Assembly: GCA_020636955.1 (NCBI GenBank)
Contig: JACJWY010000005.1
Coordinates: 62,001-126,000 of the forward strand
Length of the DNA: 64,000 nt
Reading direction: 5' to 3'
DNA from: Thermoleophilales bacterium
Lineage (GTDB): Bacteria > Actinomycetota > Thermoleophilia > Solirubrobacterales > 70-9
Shown here: positions 1 through 7,505 of the stretch, one piece after another
Layout: each line of letters starts with the position of its first letter
How positions within the stretch are numbered: position 1 is the first letter of the stretch
The notes under the pieces: generated by a model
Seen by the model: the letters and a program-made list of their open reading frames with translations, nothing else
Database searches by the model: none
Told to the model about the DNA's origin: nothing
Program-made: the position numbers and the translations under genes

Positions 1-1458
1 GCTCGCCGTATTGATCAGGACCTGCTTGACCTCGTTGGGGGTCAGCTGGCGCTTGTAGGGATTGGTCGGATCGTCCACCGCGTTTCTTGCGGCCGACTGA
101 ACCATGCCGAGGAATGCAGCCTGGAACGGTGTCGCGCCCGAGGTGGTCGTCTCACCCCCGGAGAAGATCGCGTGGGTCCCGTAGCTGGTCACATTCGAAC
201 GGGCCCGGAAGGTCTGGACATCGCCGCCCTCGACGTCCTGGGCGAGTCCGTTGCCGGGAAATACATCGTCGAAGAGGTGGCCATCGGTGTGGTCCATGGA
301 ATCGAAGTCGTTCGAATCCATTGACATCAGGATTCCTTCGTCGACGGCGTGTTTCACCGCCGCCTTCAGCGCACTGGAATATGCGTAGGAGACCACGACC
401 GAAGACATCGCGGTAACGCCAAGGTCGGCGGCATAGGTGATCGCCGGGGCGAGGCCATCGGCCTTGCCGACCGATTCGGCCCCGGACTTGACCGGAACGA
501 TCCGGCAGTTACGGCAATTACCGACCCCGGCATAGCCGTTGTTTGCTTCGCCCCCCATCTCGCCGATCAGGCCGGGAGCGTGCCCGTAGGCGCGATCCTC
601 GGTCTGGGGGTCATTCGTGTTCTGGTAGGCGTTCCAGCCGGAGACGTCGTTCGGGTAGCCGTTGCCGTCGTTGTCGATCCGTCCGTCGTCGGGGCAGGAC
701 TCGATCCGGTGGCTGGTGATCCGGCAATGTCCGAAAACCGCGATCAGGTCGTCGGGGGAGAGGTAAGGGGTCTGGGACCCTCCGATATTCACCGAATGGA
801 GATAGTCGTGGTTGCCGTCGTCGACGCAACCCCTGGTCGTGCCCTCTTCATAGGTGGTGAACTGGGCGGTAAGCGCCGGGCAGGCGGGGTTGACGCGGGG
901 ATCCTTCGCATAGTCGCGGATGTCGAATTCGCCGTTTCCGTCGAAGTCGTAGCGGCCCAGATCCTGACCGTTCCAGCCTTGCGGGTAGGGGAGTTCGCCC
1001 GGGTTCAGGTAAATCGCGTCCAGTCCGTCCTTGATCCCGTTCGCGCTGTAGTTGACCCCGCCCTCGATGTAGGCGATAAGCACGTCGTCGCGGCCGATGT
1101 TTCCCTGCGCCCAGGCGCCGGTCATGTTGACTCCCGACGAACTCTCGGGGTCGGTTGCGTTGCGGGCCCAGCAGGGCAATCCGCCATCGGGTCGCGGCTG
1201 GTTGAACACGGCGCCGCCGGGGGCGAGGCATTTGCCATCCATCGGGCCGTAGAGGTTCCACTGTTCGCTGTCCTGGCAGCCGCTCACCGGGTCCTGGGTT
1301 TCGCAGCGGGCAAAGCTCGGGTCATTCGGCCAGTCCGCCTGGTTCAGGACCGGTCCGGCGGGCAGGTCGGGCGCCGGATCGGCGGCAGCGGTGCCGAAGC
1401 CAACCACCAGGCTCAGCGCCAGGCTGGCAAACACGACAAAGACACGGTTCACGGACAA
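1..1458 (-). CDS. Secreted S8 (subtilase-fold) protein, C-terminus outside window
   Basis: The minus strand reads 486 codons without a stop from a TTG at 1458 to the left edge. GGAGG at 1465-1469 lies 6 nt upstream, which favours this TTG over a GTG at 1452. Residues 1-26 look like a signal peptide (FVVFASLALSLVVGF, then Ala-rich). The order of subtilase landmarks is recognisable: AYIEGG (E132 where the catalytic Asp is expected), a calcium-loop-like DNDGNG, GHAPG (H293 in place of the HGTH box), MDSND (N383, oxyanion position) and TSGATP (S440 in the GTSMATP position). Peptidases normally have D, HGTH and GTSMA, so activity is uncertain. A second acidic loop, DFDGNGEFD, follows E132. It lies 31 bp downstream of the RDD gene on the same strand. 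Fold assignment is by motif recognition; an inactive paralogue is possible. Confidence 0.75.
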   Translation of the reverse strand, partial: MSVNRVFVVFASLALSLVVGFGTAAADPAPDLPAGPVLNQADWPNDPSFARCETQDPVSGCQDSEQWNLYGPMDGKCLAPGGAVFNQPRPDGGLPCWARNATDPESSSGVNMTGAWAQGNIGRDDVLIAYIEGGVNYSANGIKDGLDAIYLNPGELPYPQGWNGQDLGRYDFDGNGEFDIRDYAKDPRVNPACPALTAQFTTYEEGTTRGCVDDGNHDYLHSVNIGGSQTPYLSPDDLIAVFGHCRITSHRIESCPDDGRIDNDGNGYPNDVSGWNAYQNTNDPQTEDRAYGHAPGLIGEMGGEANNGYAGVGNCRNCRIVPVKSGAESVGKADGLAPAITYAADLGVTAMSSVVVSYAYSSALKAAVKHAVDEGILMSMDSNDFDSMDHTDGHLFDDVFPGNGLAQDVEGGDVQTFRARSNVTSYGTHAIFSGGETTTSGATPFQAAFLGMVQSAARNAVDDPTNPYKRQLTPNEVKQVLINTAS

Positions 1459-1489
1459 GCTGTTCCTCCCTCGAAGCTCATTTCCCCGG

Positions 1490-2566
1490 TCAGCCCACCT
1501 CCCCCGGCTGGCCTTCCGGAAAACTTACCGGCTTTTCGGCCGGAATCGGATCCGCCGGCATGACAGGCTCGTTCGATTCCTCCTCCATGGGGTTAACAAC
1601 CGCTTCGAGATGGGGTTGATTCGGTCCTGCGGGGTTGATGTAGAAAACCATCGTCTGGCCGAGCCGGTCATGGAACCCCCGTCGGTCAAGCCTCAGGAGC
1701 ACCCCCAGAAAGCCGAGACAGAACGGGATCGCGGCCAGCCAGAAGCCGACCAGGCGCTTGAACGCATGTCCGGGGCCAATCGCCCTTTCACCGCCGCGTT
1801 CGATCCGGATATCGAGGAACCGCATACCCGGGGTCTGTCCGGAGAGCGACCAGAACACGAACAGGTAAAGCGATCCGAGACCAAGCCAGGCGATGCCACC
1901 GACTGCGTAGGCGGCGCTGCTGAAATTGCCCGGGTCCAATCCGACCACTGACGCGAGAAGTCCGATCAGGGCCGTGGTCATGATCATCACCGCGTTGACG
2001 ATCAGGGCGTCGATGCCGAGAGCGAGGGCGCGGGTGACGATCCCGACCCGGTCGGTCGCCGTGACCCGGCGACGGCGGAAAAGCACCCTGCGCGCGATTC
2101 GCTCCAGGAGGAAATCCAGCATTCGGGTGACCCGGGCCACGCCGCGGCCGACGTCGTCGACGAGTCCGAGGCCCTGGGAGGCAATCGCCGCCCGGACCTC
2201 AGGTGCTTCGGCGATCCTTTCGATCAGGCGCTGGGTTTCGTTGCTGTCGAGAATCCGGGCCCAGAGCCGGTCGATCAATTCGGAATCCACGATCTCGGTC
2301 AGCGCCTGCTCGACTGCCTCGCTCTTCATCGCGTCCCGAACCGCGTTTTCGATCAACGGTCCGTTGATGATCCGGGTCATCGATCGTTCGACGGCTTCGC
2401 TCTCGATCGCCCGCACGATCGCCTCTTCGATGGCGGTTTCCATCGCCTGATCTATGCCGGTTGCCCCGACCACCCTGCGGGCGCCACCGGTTCCGGCTCC
2501 GACCAGTCTCCCGGCCAGTGACGGGCTTCCCTCTTCGGCAGGTCTGCCGTTCGCGTCGGCGTCCAT
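1490..2566 (-). CDS. RDD-family integral membrane protein
   Basis: This 358-residue protein starts at ATG 2566. Residues about 30-140 form an acidic helical region of degenerate 20-25 residue repeats built on a pattern like AIESEAVERSM / AMKSEAVEQAL. It is followed by a basic stretch (RRVLFRRRRV) and an RDD domain at about 165-310: R-A-L-A-L-G-I-D at the start of the first membrane segment, a second membrane pair, and the characteristic SGQTPGMRFLDIRI and GFHDRLGQT motifs. RDD proteins are poorly defined; some are ion antiporters. The C-terminal tail is Pro/Glu-rich. It lies 20 bp downstream of the lipoate-ligase-like gene and 31 bp upstream of the S8 gene, so co-transcription of the three is likely. 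The helical N-terminal extension is unusual for RDD proteins and may be a membrane-surface or protein-binding region. Confidence 0.8.
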   Translation of the reverse strand: MDADANGRPAEEGSPSLAGRLVGAGTGGARRVVGATGIDQAMETAIEEAIVRAIESEAVERSMTRIINGPLIENAVRDAMKSEAVEQALTEIVDSELIDRLWARILDSNETQRLIERIAEAPEVRAAIASQGLGLVDDVGRGVARVTRMLDFLLERIARRVLFRRRRVTATDRVGIVTRALALGIDALIVNAVMIMTTALIGLLASVVGLDPGNFSSAAYAVGGIAWLGLGSLYLFVFWSLSGQTPGMRFLDIRIERGGERAIGPGHAFKRLVGFWLAAIPFCLGFLGVLLRLDRRGFHDRLGQTMVFYINPAGPNQPHLEAVVNPMEEESNEPVMPADPIPAEKPVSFPEGQPGEVG

Positions 2567-2586
2567 GGGATCAGGTTATTCGAGGG

Positions 2587-3378
2587 TCAGGGCTTCGACC
2601 GGAAATCCGGAGATATGGAGGCCGCAGCTTCCCGGGTTTTCCCATCCAGCCCGGTCTCTTTCGCGCCAACCCGGTCGTCGAGCCGCTCGAGCAGGGCATC
2701 TTCCACCTCTTCCAGGCCGACCCCGGGTACCACGTCCTCGAGGCTGCCCACTTTCTGCGGGTCGTATTCGAGTTCGAGGGCCGAGTAGACCGGCGCGAGG
2801 GTTTCAGCGACCAGCCCCGACCCGGAAACGAGGATCACGAAGCCCAGGTGGGCGGCTCCTTTGACCATGCGCTGGCCGACGCCGGCGAGTTTGATCCGGC
2901 CACCGGCATTGATGCTGTACTCGCCGGGGCAGTACTCGCCCGGCACCGCCCCGACTCGCGCGTCGGCCCCGAGATCACGAAAGGTGTCCCTGACAAGCCC
3001 GGACCATTCGGCGAACCGTCGTTCGGTCCCTTCCGCCGGTCGGGCGTCCGGAATCGTGAACGTTAGGCTGAGGGCGCCCTCGGTGAACGCGGCAGCACGC
3101 CCGCCGGAAATTCGCTCCATCCCGGGGAACCCGCCTTGGCGGGCCGCTTCGACCGCTGCCCGGTAGCCGGGGGAAACCCGGTCACGACGGCCGAAAGCCA
3201 CGACCCTTCCCGGGCGGCTGAGTCGCACCGTGGCCGGCCTTTGTCCGGCGGCGACCTGTTCGAGGAGCACCCGGGAGAGGGCCGGCCCCATCTCCGGTCG
3301 ATCCGGGAACCCCTCCCGAAGCAGCTGCCACCCGGAATGCGGCCCGTCGCCCGCTCTGATATGAGTATTTGCTAACAA
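2587..3378 (-). CDS. Lipoate/octanoate transfer enzyme, BPL/LplA/LipB fold
   Basis: This 263-residue protein has the cofactor-transferase fold. It shows the W-x-L-L start, ARLSRPG-like strand, RISGGRAAAF (GGR box of LipM/LipL/LplA proteins, normally followed by His-Asp, here Phe-Thr) and the lysine motif RIKLAGVGQR, which holds the catalytic or adenylate-binding lysine. These enzymes attach octanoate or lipoate to E2 and GcvH domains. The GGR form suggests an octanoyltransferase or amidotransferase rather than a classical ligase, but substrate cannot be fixed from sequence. The start is TTG 3378 with no good ribosome binding site; ATG at residue 30 would remove the conserved W-x-LL, so TTG is kept. 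It faces the Rpf-like gene, with coding regions almost touching. Confidence 0.75.
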   Translation of the reverse strand: MLANTHIRAGDGPHSGWQLLREGFPDRPEMGPALSRVLLEQVAAGQRPATVRLSRPGRVVAFGRRDRVSPGYRAAVEAARQGGFPGMERISGGRAAAFTEGALSLTFTIPDARPAEGTERRFAEWSGLVRDTFRDLGADARVGAVPGEYCPGEYSINAGGRIKLAGVGQRMVKGAAHLGFVILVSGSGLVAETLAPVYSALELEYDPQKVGSLEDVVPGVGLEEVEDALLERLDDRVGAKETGLDGKTREAAASISPDFRSKP

Positions 3379-3438
3379 AAGGGAGAAAGCATCCTTACTA
3401 CTCGGACTTCAATCATCGTCCTGGCCCTGATCGCTGTC

Positions 3439-3915
3439 GTGATTATCGCCGGGAACCTCATCAGACACAGACCCCAGGAAAGTTCCGGAGCCCCCGGCGC
3501 CGACATCGCACTTGCAGCGGTGACGTCGCAGACCCCGGTCGGCGTGGCCTTCCAGATCGGCGAGCTGGTCGATCATTCCCGGGCCGAGGCGGCCGAGAAG
3601 TTCGCCGAAAAGCAGCAGGCAGGACTCGAACGCCACCTGGCCAGGCAAAAGCAGGCCGAGAAGTTCGGCGATCTGCCGGGCTCGGTTTCCAGGGAGACTC
3701 TCAACGCGATCGCCGACTGCGAGTCCGGTGGTGATCCAGAAATCGTCTCGTCCAGTGGCCTCTACTATGGCAAGTACCAGTTCAGCCCTGACACCTGGGA
3801 GTCGGTCGGAGGCAAGGGCCTGCCCAGCGAAGCTTCGGAATCGGAGCAGGACTACCGGGCGGCGCTCCTTTACGAGCGCTCCGGGCCGGGCCAGTGGCCC
3901 GTTTGTGGCCAGTAG
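3439..3915 (+). CDS. Rpf-like transglycosylase-domain protein with N-terminal membrane segment
   Basis: The C-terminal 75 residues form a resuscitation-promoting-factor domain: ETLNAIADCESGGDP with the catalytic Glu of the C-E-S-G-G motif, YYGKYQFSPDTW, and YERSGPGQWPVC with the second Cys of the disulfide. Such domains cleave peptidoglycan and stimulate growth from dormancy. A charged Ala/Glu/Lys-rich helix precedes it. The first usual start codon is GTG 3439, but that cuts through a hydrophobic stretch (SIIVLALIAVVIIAG) that begins upstream and looks like a signal anchor. The frame is open from a TAA at 3373. A GGGAG at 3381-3385 lies just before ATC at 3391, so initiation at ATC is possible. 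The gene diverges from the lipoate-enzyme gene. Product confidence is high; start is uncertain. Confidence 0.8.
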   Translation: MIIAGNLIRHRPQESSGAPGADIALAAVTSQTPVGVAFQIGELVDHSRAEAAEKFAEKQQAGLERHLARQKQAEKFGDLPGSVSRETLNAIADCESGGDPEIVSSSGLYYGKYQFSPDTWESVGGKGLPSEASESEQDYRAALLYERSGPGQWPVCGQ

Positions 3916-3943
3916 TCGGCCGAGCCTTTAGGATTGCCCCGTC

Positions 3944-4813
3944 TTGATCCTTGGGGCAATTGAAATATCGCTCCGTTCCACGCGCTTTTCGCTCTCGGAG
4001 GTCTCTTCCTCCTCGGTGAGGAGGATCGTCGAGCGCCGTCACGGTGTGACCGCCAACGTTGACGGGCTGGACCGGATCACCGCCCTGATCATGTCCGAGG
4101 TGGAATCCGCCCGCGATCAGGGCGCCGAACAGATCGAAATCGTCGCGGTGCCCGCCCTGCGCGGCTCGCGGCTGATCCGTCTCCTCGACCGGGTCGCCGA
4201 CGCTCTCGCGATCGGGCCGATCCGGATCCCCAGCCGAAGGGACTGGGCGGCAGCCGCTTTTCTCGGGGTGAGCGTCCCGGCCGGCGACTCGCTTCCGGAT
4301 CCGGTTGCCGTGGCTGCGATCGGCGAAACCGCGATCGGTTTCGCGGTCGGTGCTCCCGGAGAGATCCCTGGCTGGATCGGATCCCGTCCGGTCGGAGCGT
4401 CGACCATGACCCGTAAGGCCCGGTTCCAGGACCCGCCGCGGCCGGGACAGATCGAAGCGGCGGTGACCGGTGCATCCCGCGCAGTAGCGTCGATGTTCCC
4501 GCCGGAAACCGAACGGGTGCTTGTCGTCTCGTCGCTTGCTCCCGTGGTCGAGCGACTGTGCGGTCCCCGGATCGGACCGGAGGAAGCCCGCAAAGGCCTT
4601 GACGCGATTCTCGGTCAGACCAGCGAAGACATCTCCGCCTGGTTTGGCGCCGAGGCACCACTTGCCCGGCACCTGCCCGGCGTCATCGTTGGCCATGCGG
4701 CGCTGGCCGAAGGGCTGGGCGTGAAAGTCGAGCCGGCGCTAAGCGATCTGGCCGCGAGCCGCTTCTGGCTTGGCGAGCGCGAACAAACGGTTGCCGGACA
4801 GGGTTGGTCCTGA
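3944..4813 (+). CDS. Degenerate Ppx/GppA-like (ASKHA-fold) protein
   Basis: This 289-residue protein (TTG start) aligns along its length with Ppx/GppA exopolyphosphatases such as the copy at 14172. Shared features are the first beta hairpin ending in STR, a central A-R-x-x-G-A-E helix-strand, VPALRG in place of VATAALR, and a late RVLVVSS strand followed by a helix. The phosphate-binding motifs are gone: DIGSNTTR is replaced by EISLRSTR, and the DVGGGSTE loop by AIGETAIG. It is therefore probably not an active phosphatase. The stop overlaps the start of the next gene, an HD-domain protein. E. coli-type Ppx and GppA carry an HD-like domain fused to the ASKHA part, so the pair may form a two-subunit version. 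Its target is unknown; nucleotide or polyphosphate sensing is a guess. Confidence 0.6.
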   Translation: MILGAIEISLRSTRFSLSEVSSSSVRRIVERRHGVTANVDGLDRITALIMSEVESARDQGAEQIEIVAVPALRGSRLIRLLDRVADALAIGPIRIPSRRDWAAAAFLGVSVPAGDSLPDPVAVAAIGETAIGFAVGAPGEIPGWIGSRPVGASTMTRKARFQDPPRPGQIEAAVTGASRAVASMFPPETERVLVVSSLAPVVERLCGPRIGPEEARKGLDAILGQTSEDISAWFGAEAPLARHLPGVIVGHAALAEGLGVKVEPALSDLAASRFWLGEREQTVAGQGWS

Positions 4814-5688
4814 GTGGCGTGAACGAATCAGGTGAAGGCGATGAACTGGAGGTCGGTGCTCCCGACCCTGCCGACCAGGCGCCGGCGATGCATACCCGCG
4901 AACATGTCAAGTCGGTGCGGGTAAAGGCTCCGACTCGCGGCAATCGCAAGCTCGAAAGGTTCCTGGACGCGGTCAACCGGGACGACGAAGTCAGGACCTG
5001 GTGGTACATGGCCCAGGTCCATGCCGAGCGGCTCGGTATGTCCGACCACTCCTGGGTTCACATGCAGATCGTGCTCAACATCGCCCTGCGGTTGGCCCGT
5101 CTGCTCGACAAGGGCGGCGTCGAAGGAGCCATGGTTACCGATCACGGAATGAGCGAGAGAGACGTCGAGGTGGTCGTTGCCGGAGGCGCGCTTCTGCATG
5201 ACGTCGGCATGTCGATCCACCGCGCAGACCATGAGGAGTACAGCCTTTTCCTGGCCCGGGAAGCGCTTCCGCGACTGCTGGACGGGATTTACGCCGAGCC
5301 CGAAAAGTCGATCGTGATGGCCGAAGTGCTCCACGCGATCATCGGCCATCGCCGTCGCGGCCAGCCGTACACGGTCGAAGCCGGAATCGTCAGGGTTGCC
5401 GACGCGCTCGACATGGCGGAAGGCCGGACCAGAGTGCCGCTCGAGGCGGGCCAGGAGGGGATTCATTCGATTTCGGCCGCGGCGATCGATCAGGTCAACA
5501 TTTCCGCCGGCGAGAACCGGCCGGTCCGCCTGGAGATCGAGTTGAACAACTCTGCCGGCATCTTCCAGGTCGATGACCTGCTCGCCACCAAGATCCGCGA
5601 CACGCCACTGGCCGATCACATCGAGGTGGTGGCGGAGGTGAAGGGGGAGAGCGAAAAGCGTCTGCTTTCCGGGTTTCGCCTCGGATGA
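4804..5688 (+). CDS. HD-domain phosphohydrolase-like protein
   Basis: This 294-residue protein has an HD domain at about 75-210. Visible metal ligands are the His in SWVHMQIV, the paired HD in ALLHDVGMS, the His in HAIIGH and the Asp in VRVADALDMAEG. The full set suggests a metal-dependent phosphohydrolase acting on nucleotides or a related phosphoester. Residues 1-50 are acidic and probably disordered; the last 80 residues form a separate alpha/beta region. The first usable start is TTG 4804 inside the previous gene; GTG 4819 is an alternative that still leaves the genes 5 bp apart. Overlap with the degenerate Ppx gene upstream, and ATGA overlap with the deacetylase gene downstream, indicate translational coupling across the three. 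Confidence 0.7.
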   Translation: MVLSGVNESGEGDELEVGAPDPADQAPAMHTREHVKSVRVKAPTRGNRKLERFLDAVNRDDEVRTWWYMAQVHAERLGMSDHSWVHMQIVLNIALRLARLLDKGGVEGAMVTDHGMSERDVEVVVAGGALLHDVGMSIHRADHEEYSLFLAREALPRLLDGIYAEPEKSIVMAEVLHAIIGHRRRGQPYTVEAGIVRVADALDMAEGRTRVPLEAGQEGIHSISAAAIDQVNISAGENRPVRLEIELNNSAGIFQVDDLLATKIRDTPLADHIEVVAEVKGESEKRLLSGFRLG

Positions 5689-6728
5689 AAACCGGTCTGG
5701 TAATCCTGCGTGAGCAGGCCGGGCATGAAACCGGCAGCCACCCCGAAAACGCGAGGCGATTTCCGGGTGTAATCGATCGCCTGGGGGAAGACAGCGAAAG
5801 CCACGGGCTGCCGGTCCTCGAGTCCAGGGCGGCGGAGGTCGAGGACCTGGCCCGGGCCCACACCGAGTCCCATATCGCGAATGTGAGGGCGGCCGCGGAA
5901 AACGGCCCGACCTGGCTGGACGGTGACACCGTGGCATCGCCGGAGAGTTACAACGTAGCCCTGCGGTCGGCCGGAGCGGCGCTGGTCGGGGTCGACGCGG
6001 TATCCGGACCGGCGAAGGCAGCCGACAGCTTGTTCGCGATCATCCGGCCGCCCGGACACCACGCCACGGCGGACCGTGCCATGGGCTTCTGCCTGTTCAG
6101 TAACGCTGCGGTGGCGGCCCGGTACGCCCGCGAGCGACTGGGAATCGACCGGGTGGCGGTGCTGGACTGGGACGTCCATCACGGCAACGGAACCCAGGAC
6201 ATCCTCTACAACGACCCTTCGGTCCTTTTCATCTCTTTTCACCAGTGGCCGCTCTATCCGGGCAGCGGCTGGATCGATGAAGTCGGGGTGGGCGAGGGTC
6301 GCGGGTTCACAGTCAACCTGCCGATGCCGCCAGGGTCAGGCGACCGGGAACACATTGAGGGGTTCAATGCGGTTGCCGGTCCAATCCTGGACCAGTTCAA
6401 CCCGGGCCTGCTGATCGTCTCGGCCGGCCAGGACGGCCACGTCGCCGACCAGCTGGCGAGTCAGAACCTGACCGCGGCCGGCTATCACGCACTCGCCGCA
6501 GCCTCGGCCGGGTTTGCCGCCGGCAAGGGAATCGGACTTCTCGCCCTGCATGAGGGCGGTTACAACCCGAACACCCTGCCCCTGCTCGACCATGCTGTTT
6601 ACGCCGGTCTCGGAGGCTTCACACCGGATCTCGCCGGAGATAGCCCGGCCCCCGAAACTGGCGACAACGGCTGGCCGGAAAGGCTGGCCCAGATCAGAAG
6701 AGCCCAATCAGCCTTCTGGGCCGTCTGA
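5685..6728 (+). CDS. Histone-deacetylase superfamily amidohydrolase
   Basis: This 347-residue protein has the complete HDAC/acetylpolyamine amidohydrolase signature. It contains the early HPENARR segment, RPPGHHA (catalytic His pair), DWDVHHGNG (two zinc ligands), SFHQWPLYPGSG, SAGQDGH (third zinc ligand Asp) and HEGGYN near the end. The family removes acetyl groups from lysines, polyamines or small molecules in the cytoplasm; acetoin-utilisation AcuC proteins also belong here. The substrate cannot be read from the sequence. The ATG overlaps the stop of the HD-domain gene by 4 bp. It converges with the small membrane protein gene downstream. Confidence 0.9.
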   Translation: MKTGLVILREQAGHETGSHPENARRFPGVIDRLGEDSESHGLPVLESRAAEVEDLARAHTESHIANVRAAAENGPTWLDGDTVASPESYNVALRSAGAALVGVDAVSGPAKAADSLFAIIRPPGHHATADRAMGFCLFSNAAVAARYARERLGIDRVAVLDWDVHHGNGTQDILYNDPSVLFISFHQWPLYPGSGWIDEVGVGEGRGFTVNLPMPPGSGDREHIEGFNAVAGPILDQFNPGLLIVSAGQDGHVADQLASQNLTAAGYHALAAASAGFAAGKGIGLLALHEGGYNPNTLPLLDHAVYAGLGGFTPDLAGDSPAPETGDNGWPERLAQIRRAQSAFWAV

Positions 6729-6737
6729 GCGATCTCG

Positions 6738-6765
6738 CCGGGCTGTCGCTGCGGACTTCGCCCGG
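6738..6765. terminator. Possible bidirectional terminator hairpin between convergent genes
   Basis: CCGGGC at 6738-6743 is complementary to GCCCGG at 6760-6765, in the 39-bp gap between two genes that end facing each other. There is no T-run and the stem is only 6 bp, so this is a weak candidate. Confidence 0.3.
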
Positions 6766-6767
6766 AG

Positions 6768-7016
6768 CTAGGAGCTGAAGCGGTCCAGATCGTGCCGACG
6801 CTGATCCTTCTTCGCGTCCAGGCGACCCTGGATCAGGGAAAGCACCGTGACGAGGATCGCAAAGAAGGCGATAACCCCGAAGCAGAAGAAGGTGATGTAA
6901 CGGTCGTTGACCCTGCCGGCGGTACCAACTCCGTCGGCCGCGGCCGCAAAGGCAGGCATGGCGAGGACGAAGAGAGCGGTAAGCAAGGCAACGACGCTGT
7001 TGCGGGCACGATTCAC
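6768..7016 (-). CDS. Small exported or membrane-anchored protein
   Basis: This 82-residue protein starts at GTG 7016; CGGAG lies just upstream, better than the longer GTG-less extension to 7076. It has a hydrophobic N-terminus ending in FAAAADG (likely signal peptide), then a single strong membrane segment YITFFCFGVIAFFAILVTVLSLIQG, and a basic/acidic cytoplasmic tail KKDQRRHD. No family was recognised. It converges with the deacetylase gene and its upstream side faces the repeat cluster. The hydrophobic pattern and ribosome binding site support it as real, but function is unknown. Confidence 0.6.
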   Translation of the reverse strand: MNRARNSVVALLTALFVLAMPAFAAAADGVGTAGRVNDRYITFFCFGVIAFFAILVTVLSLIQGRLDAKKDQRRHDLDRFSS

Positions 7017-7080
7017 GCTCCGAAACCTACCGCAAAGGTCCAGACGCTTGTGGTTACGCGGGTGGGGCCCGGGCAACGCG

Positions 7081-7204
7081 CCCAGGGGCCACCAGCTGCG
7101 CGCTGCCTTCGTCGGTCGCTTGACGGTTCGGGAACGTACTTCCAGTACGCCCCTTTACCGTCTTCGCTTGCCTCCTTGGCAGCGTACGGCTGGAGGCCCC
7201 TGGG
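7081..7204. repeat. Long imperfect inverted repeat (first of five hairpins)
   Basis: The ends CCCAGGGGCC (7081) and GGCCCCTGGG (to 7204) are complementary, as are inner blocks such as GCTGCC / GGCAGC, GACGGT / ACCGTC and CGTACT / AGTACG. Together they define a roughly 124-nt imperfect palindrome folding around 7141. No coding sequence fits here. It begins the 830-bp gene-free stretch 7017-7847. Confidence 0.7.
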
Positions 7205-7240
7205 AACGACCCGCTGAAGGGTTGGTGGTGTTGGCATGTC

Positions 7241-7287
7241 GCGAGATCCCGCTTTGTGCCACATACCGGCACAAAGCGGGATCTCGC
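7241..7287. repeat. Perfect 20-bp inverted repeat
   Basis: Left arm 7241-7260 (GCGAGATCCCGCTTTGTGCC) and right arm 7268-7287 are perfect complements around a 7-nt loop. It is second in the hairpin cluster. There is no T-run on either side, so a simple terminator is not the obvious reading. Confidence 0.85.
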
Positions 7288-7344
7288 GGTTGTTCAACCG
7301 ACTCCGAGCCCGGTCCCGTGGCAGGGAAAGCATCTCGCGCGAAA

Positions 7345-7387
7345 GTGCCGCAGGTTTACCCCCAAACCGGGGGTAAACCTGCGGCAC
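7345..7387. repeat. Perfect 19-bp inverted repeat
   Basis: Left arm 7345-7363 (GTGCCGCAGGTTTACCCCC) and right arm 7369-7387 are perfect complements around the 5-nt loop AAACC. Third hairpin in the cluster. Confidence 0.85.
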
Positions 7388-7416
7388 CTTCGTCCCGGTT
7401 TCGGGTGCTGCTTCGT

Positions 7417-7461
7417 CGAGACGCCATTTGTGGCACGTATAGAACGAAAAGTGGCGTCTCG
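7417..7461. repeat. Imperfect inverted repeat
   Basis: CGAGACGCCA at 7417-7426 pairs with TGGCGTCTCG at 7452-7461, extended by a few matches past one mismatch, around a loop of about 20 nt. Its ends (GAGACGCCA... TGGCGTCTC) resemble those of the hairpin at 7241-7287 (GAGATCCCG... CGGGATCTC). Fourth hairpin in the cluster. Confidence 0.65.
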
Positions 7462-7505
7462 CGTTTCCCGAACCCGGCTGGGGTTCCGGATCCGGGGTTG
7501 GTGTA

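Noticed and set aside
349..1563. 404-codon plus-strand frame opposite the S8 gene
   Set aside because: The minus strand over the same span gives a coherent secreted protein with recognisable motifs; the plus-strand product is Val/Gly/Asp-rich with no pattern, a usual result of high-GC antisense.
3369..3734. Plus-strand frame overlapping the Rpf-like gene start
   Set aside because: It would start with a TTG inside the divergent gene, has an Arg-rich product and ends within the Rpf domain; the Rpf frame carries the domain.
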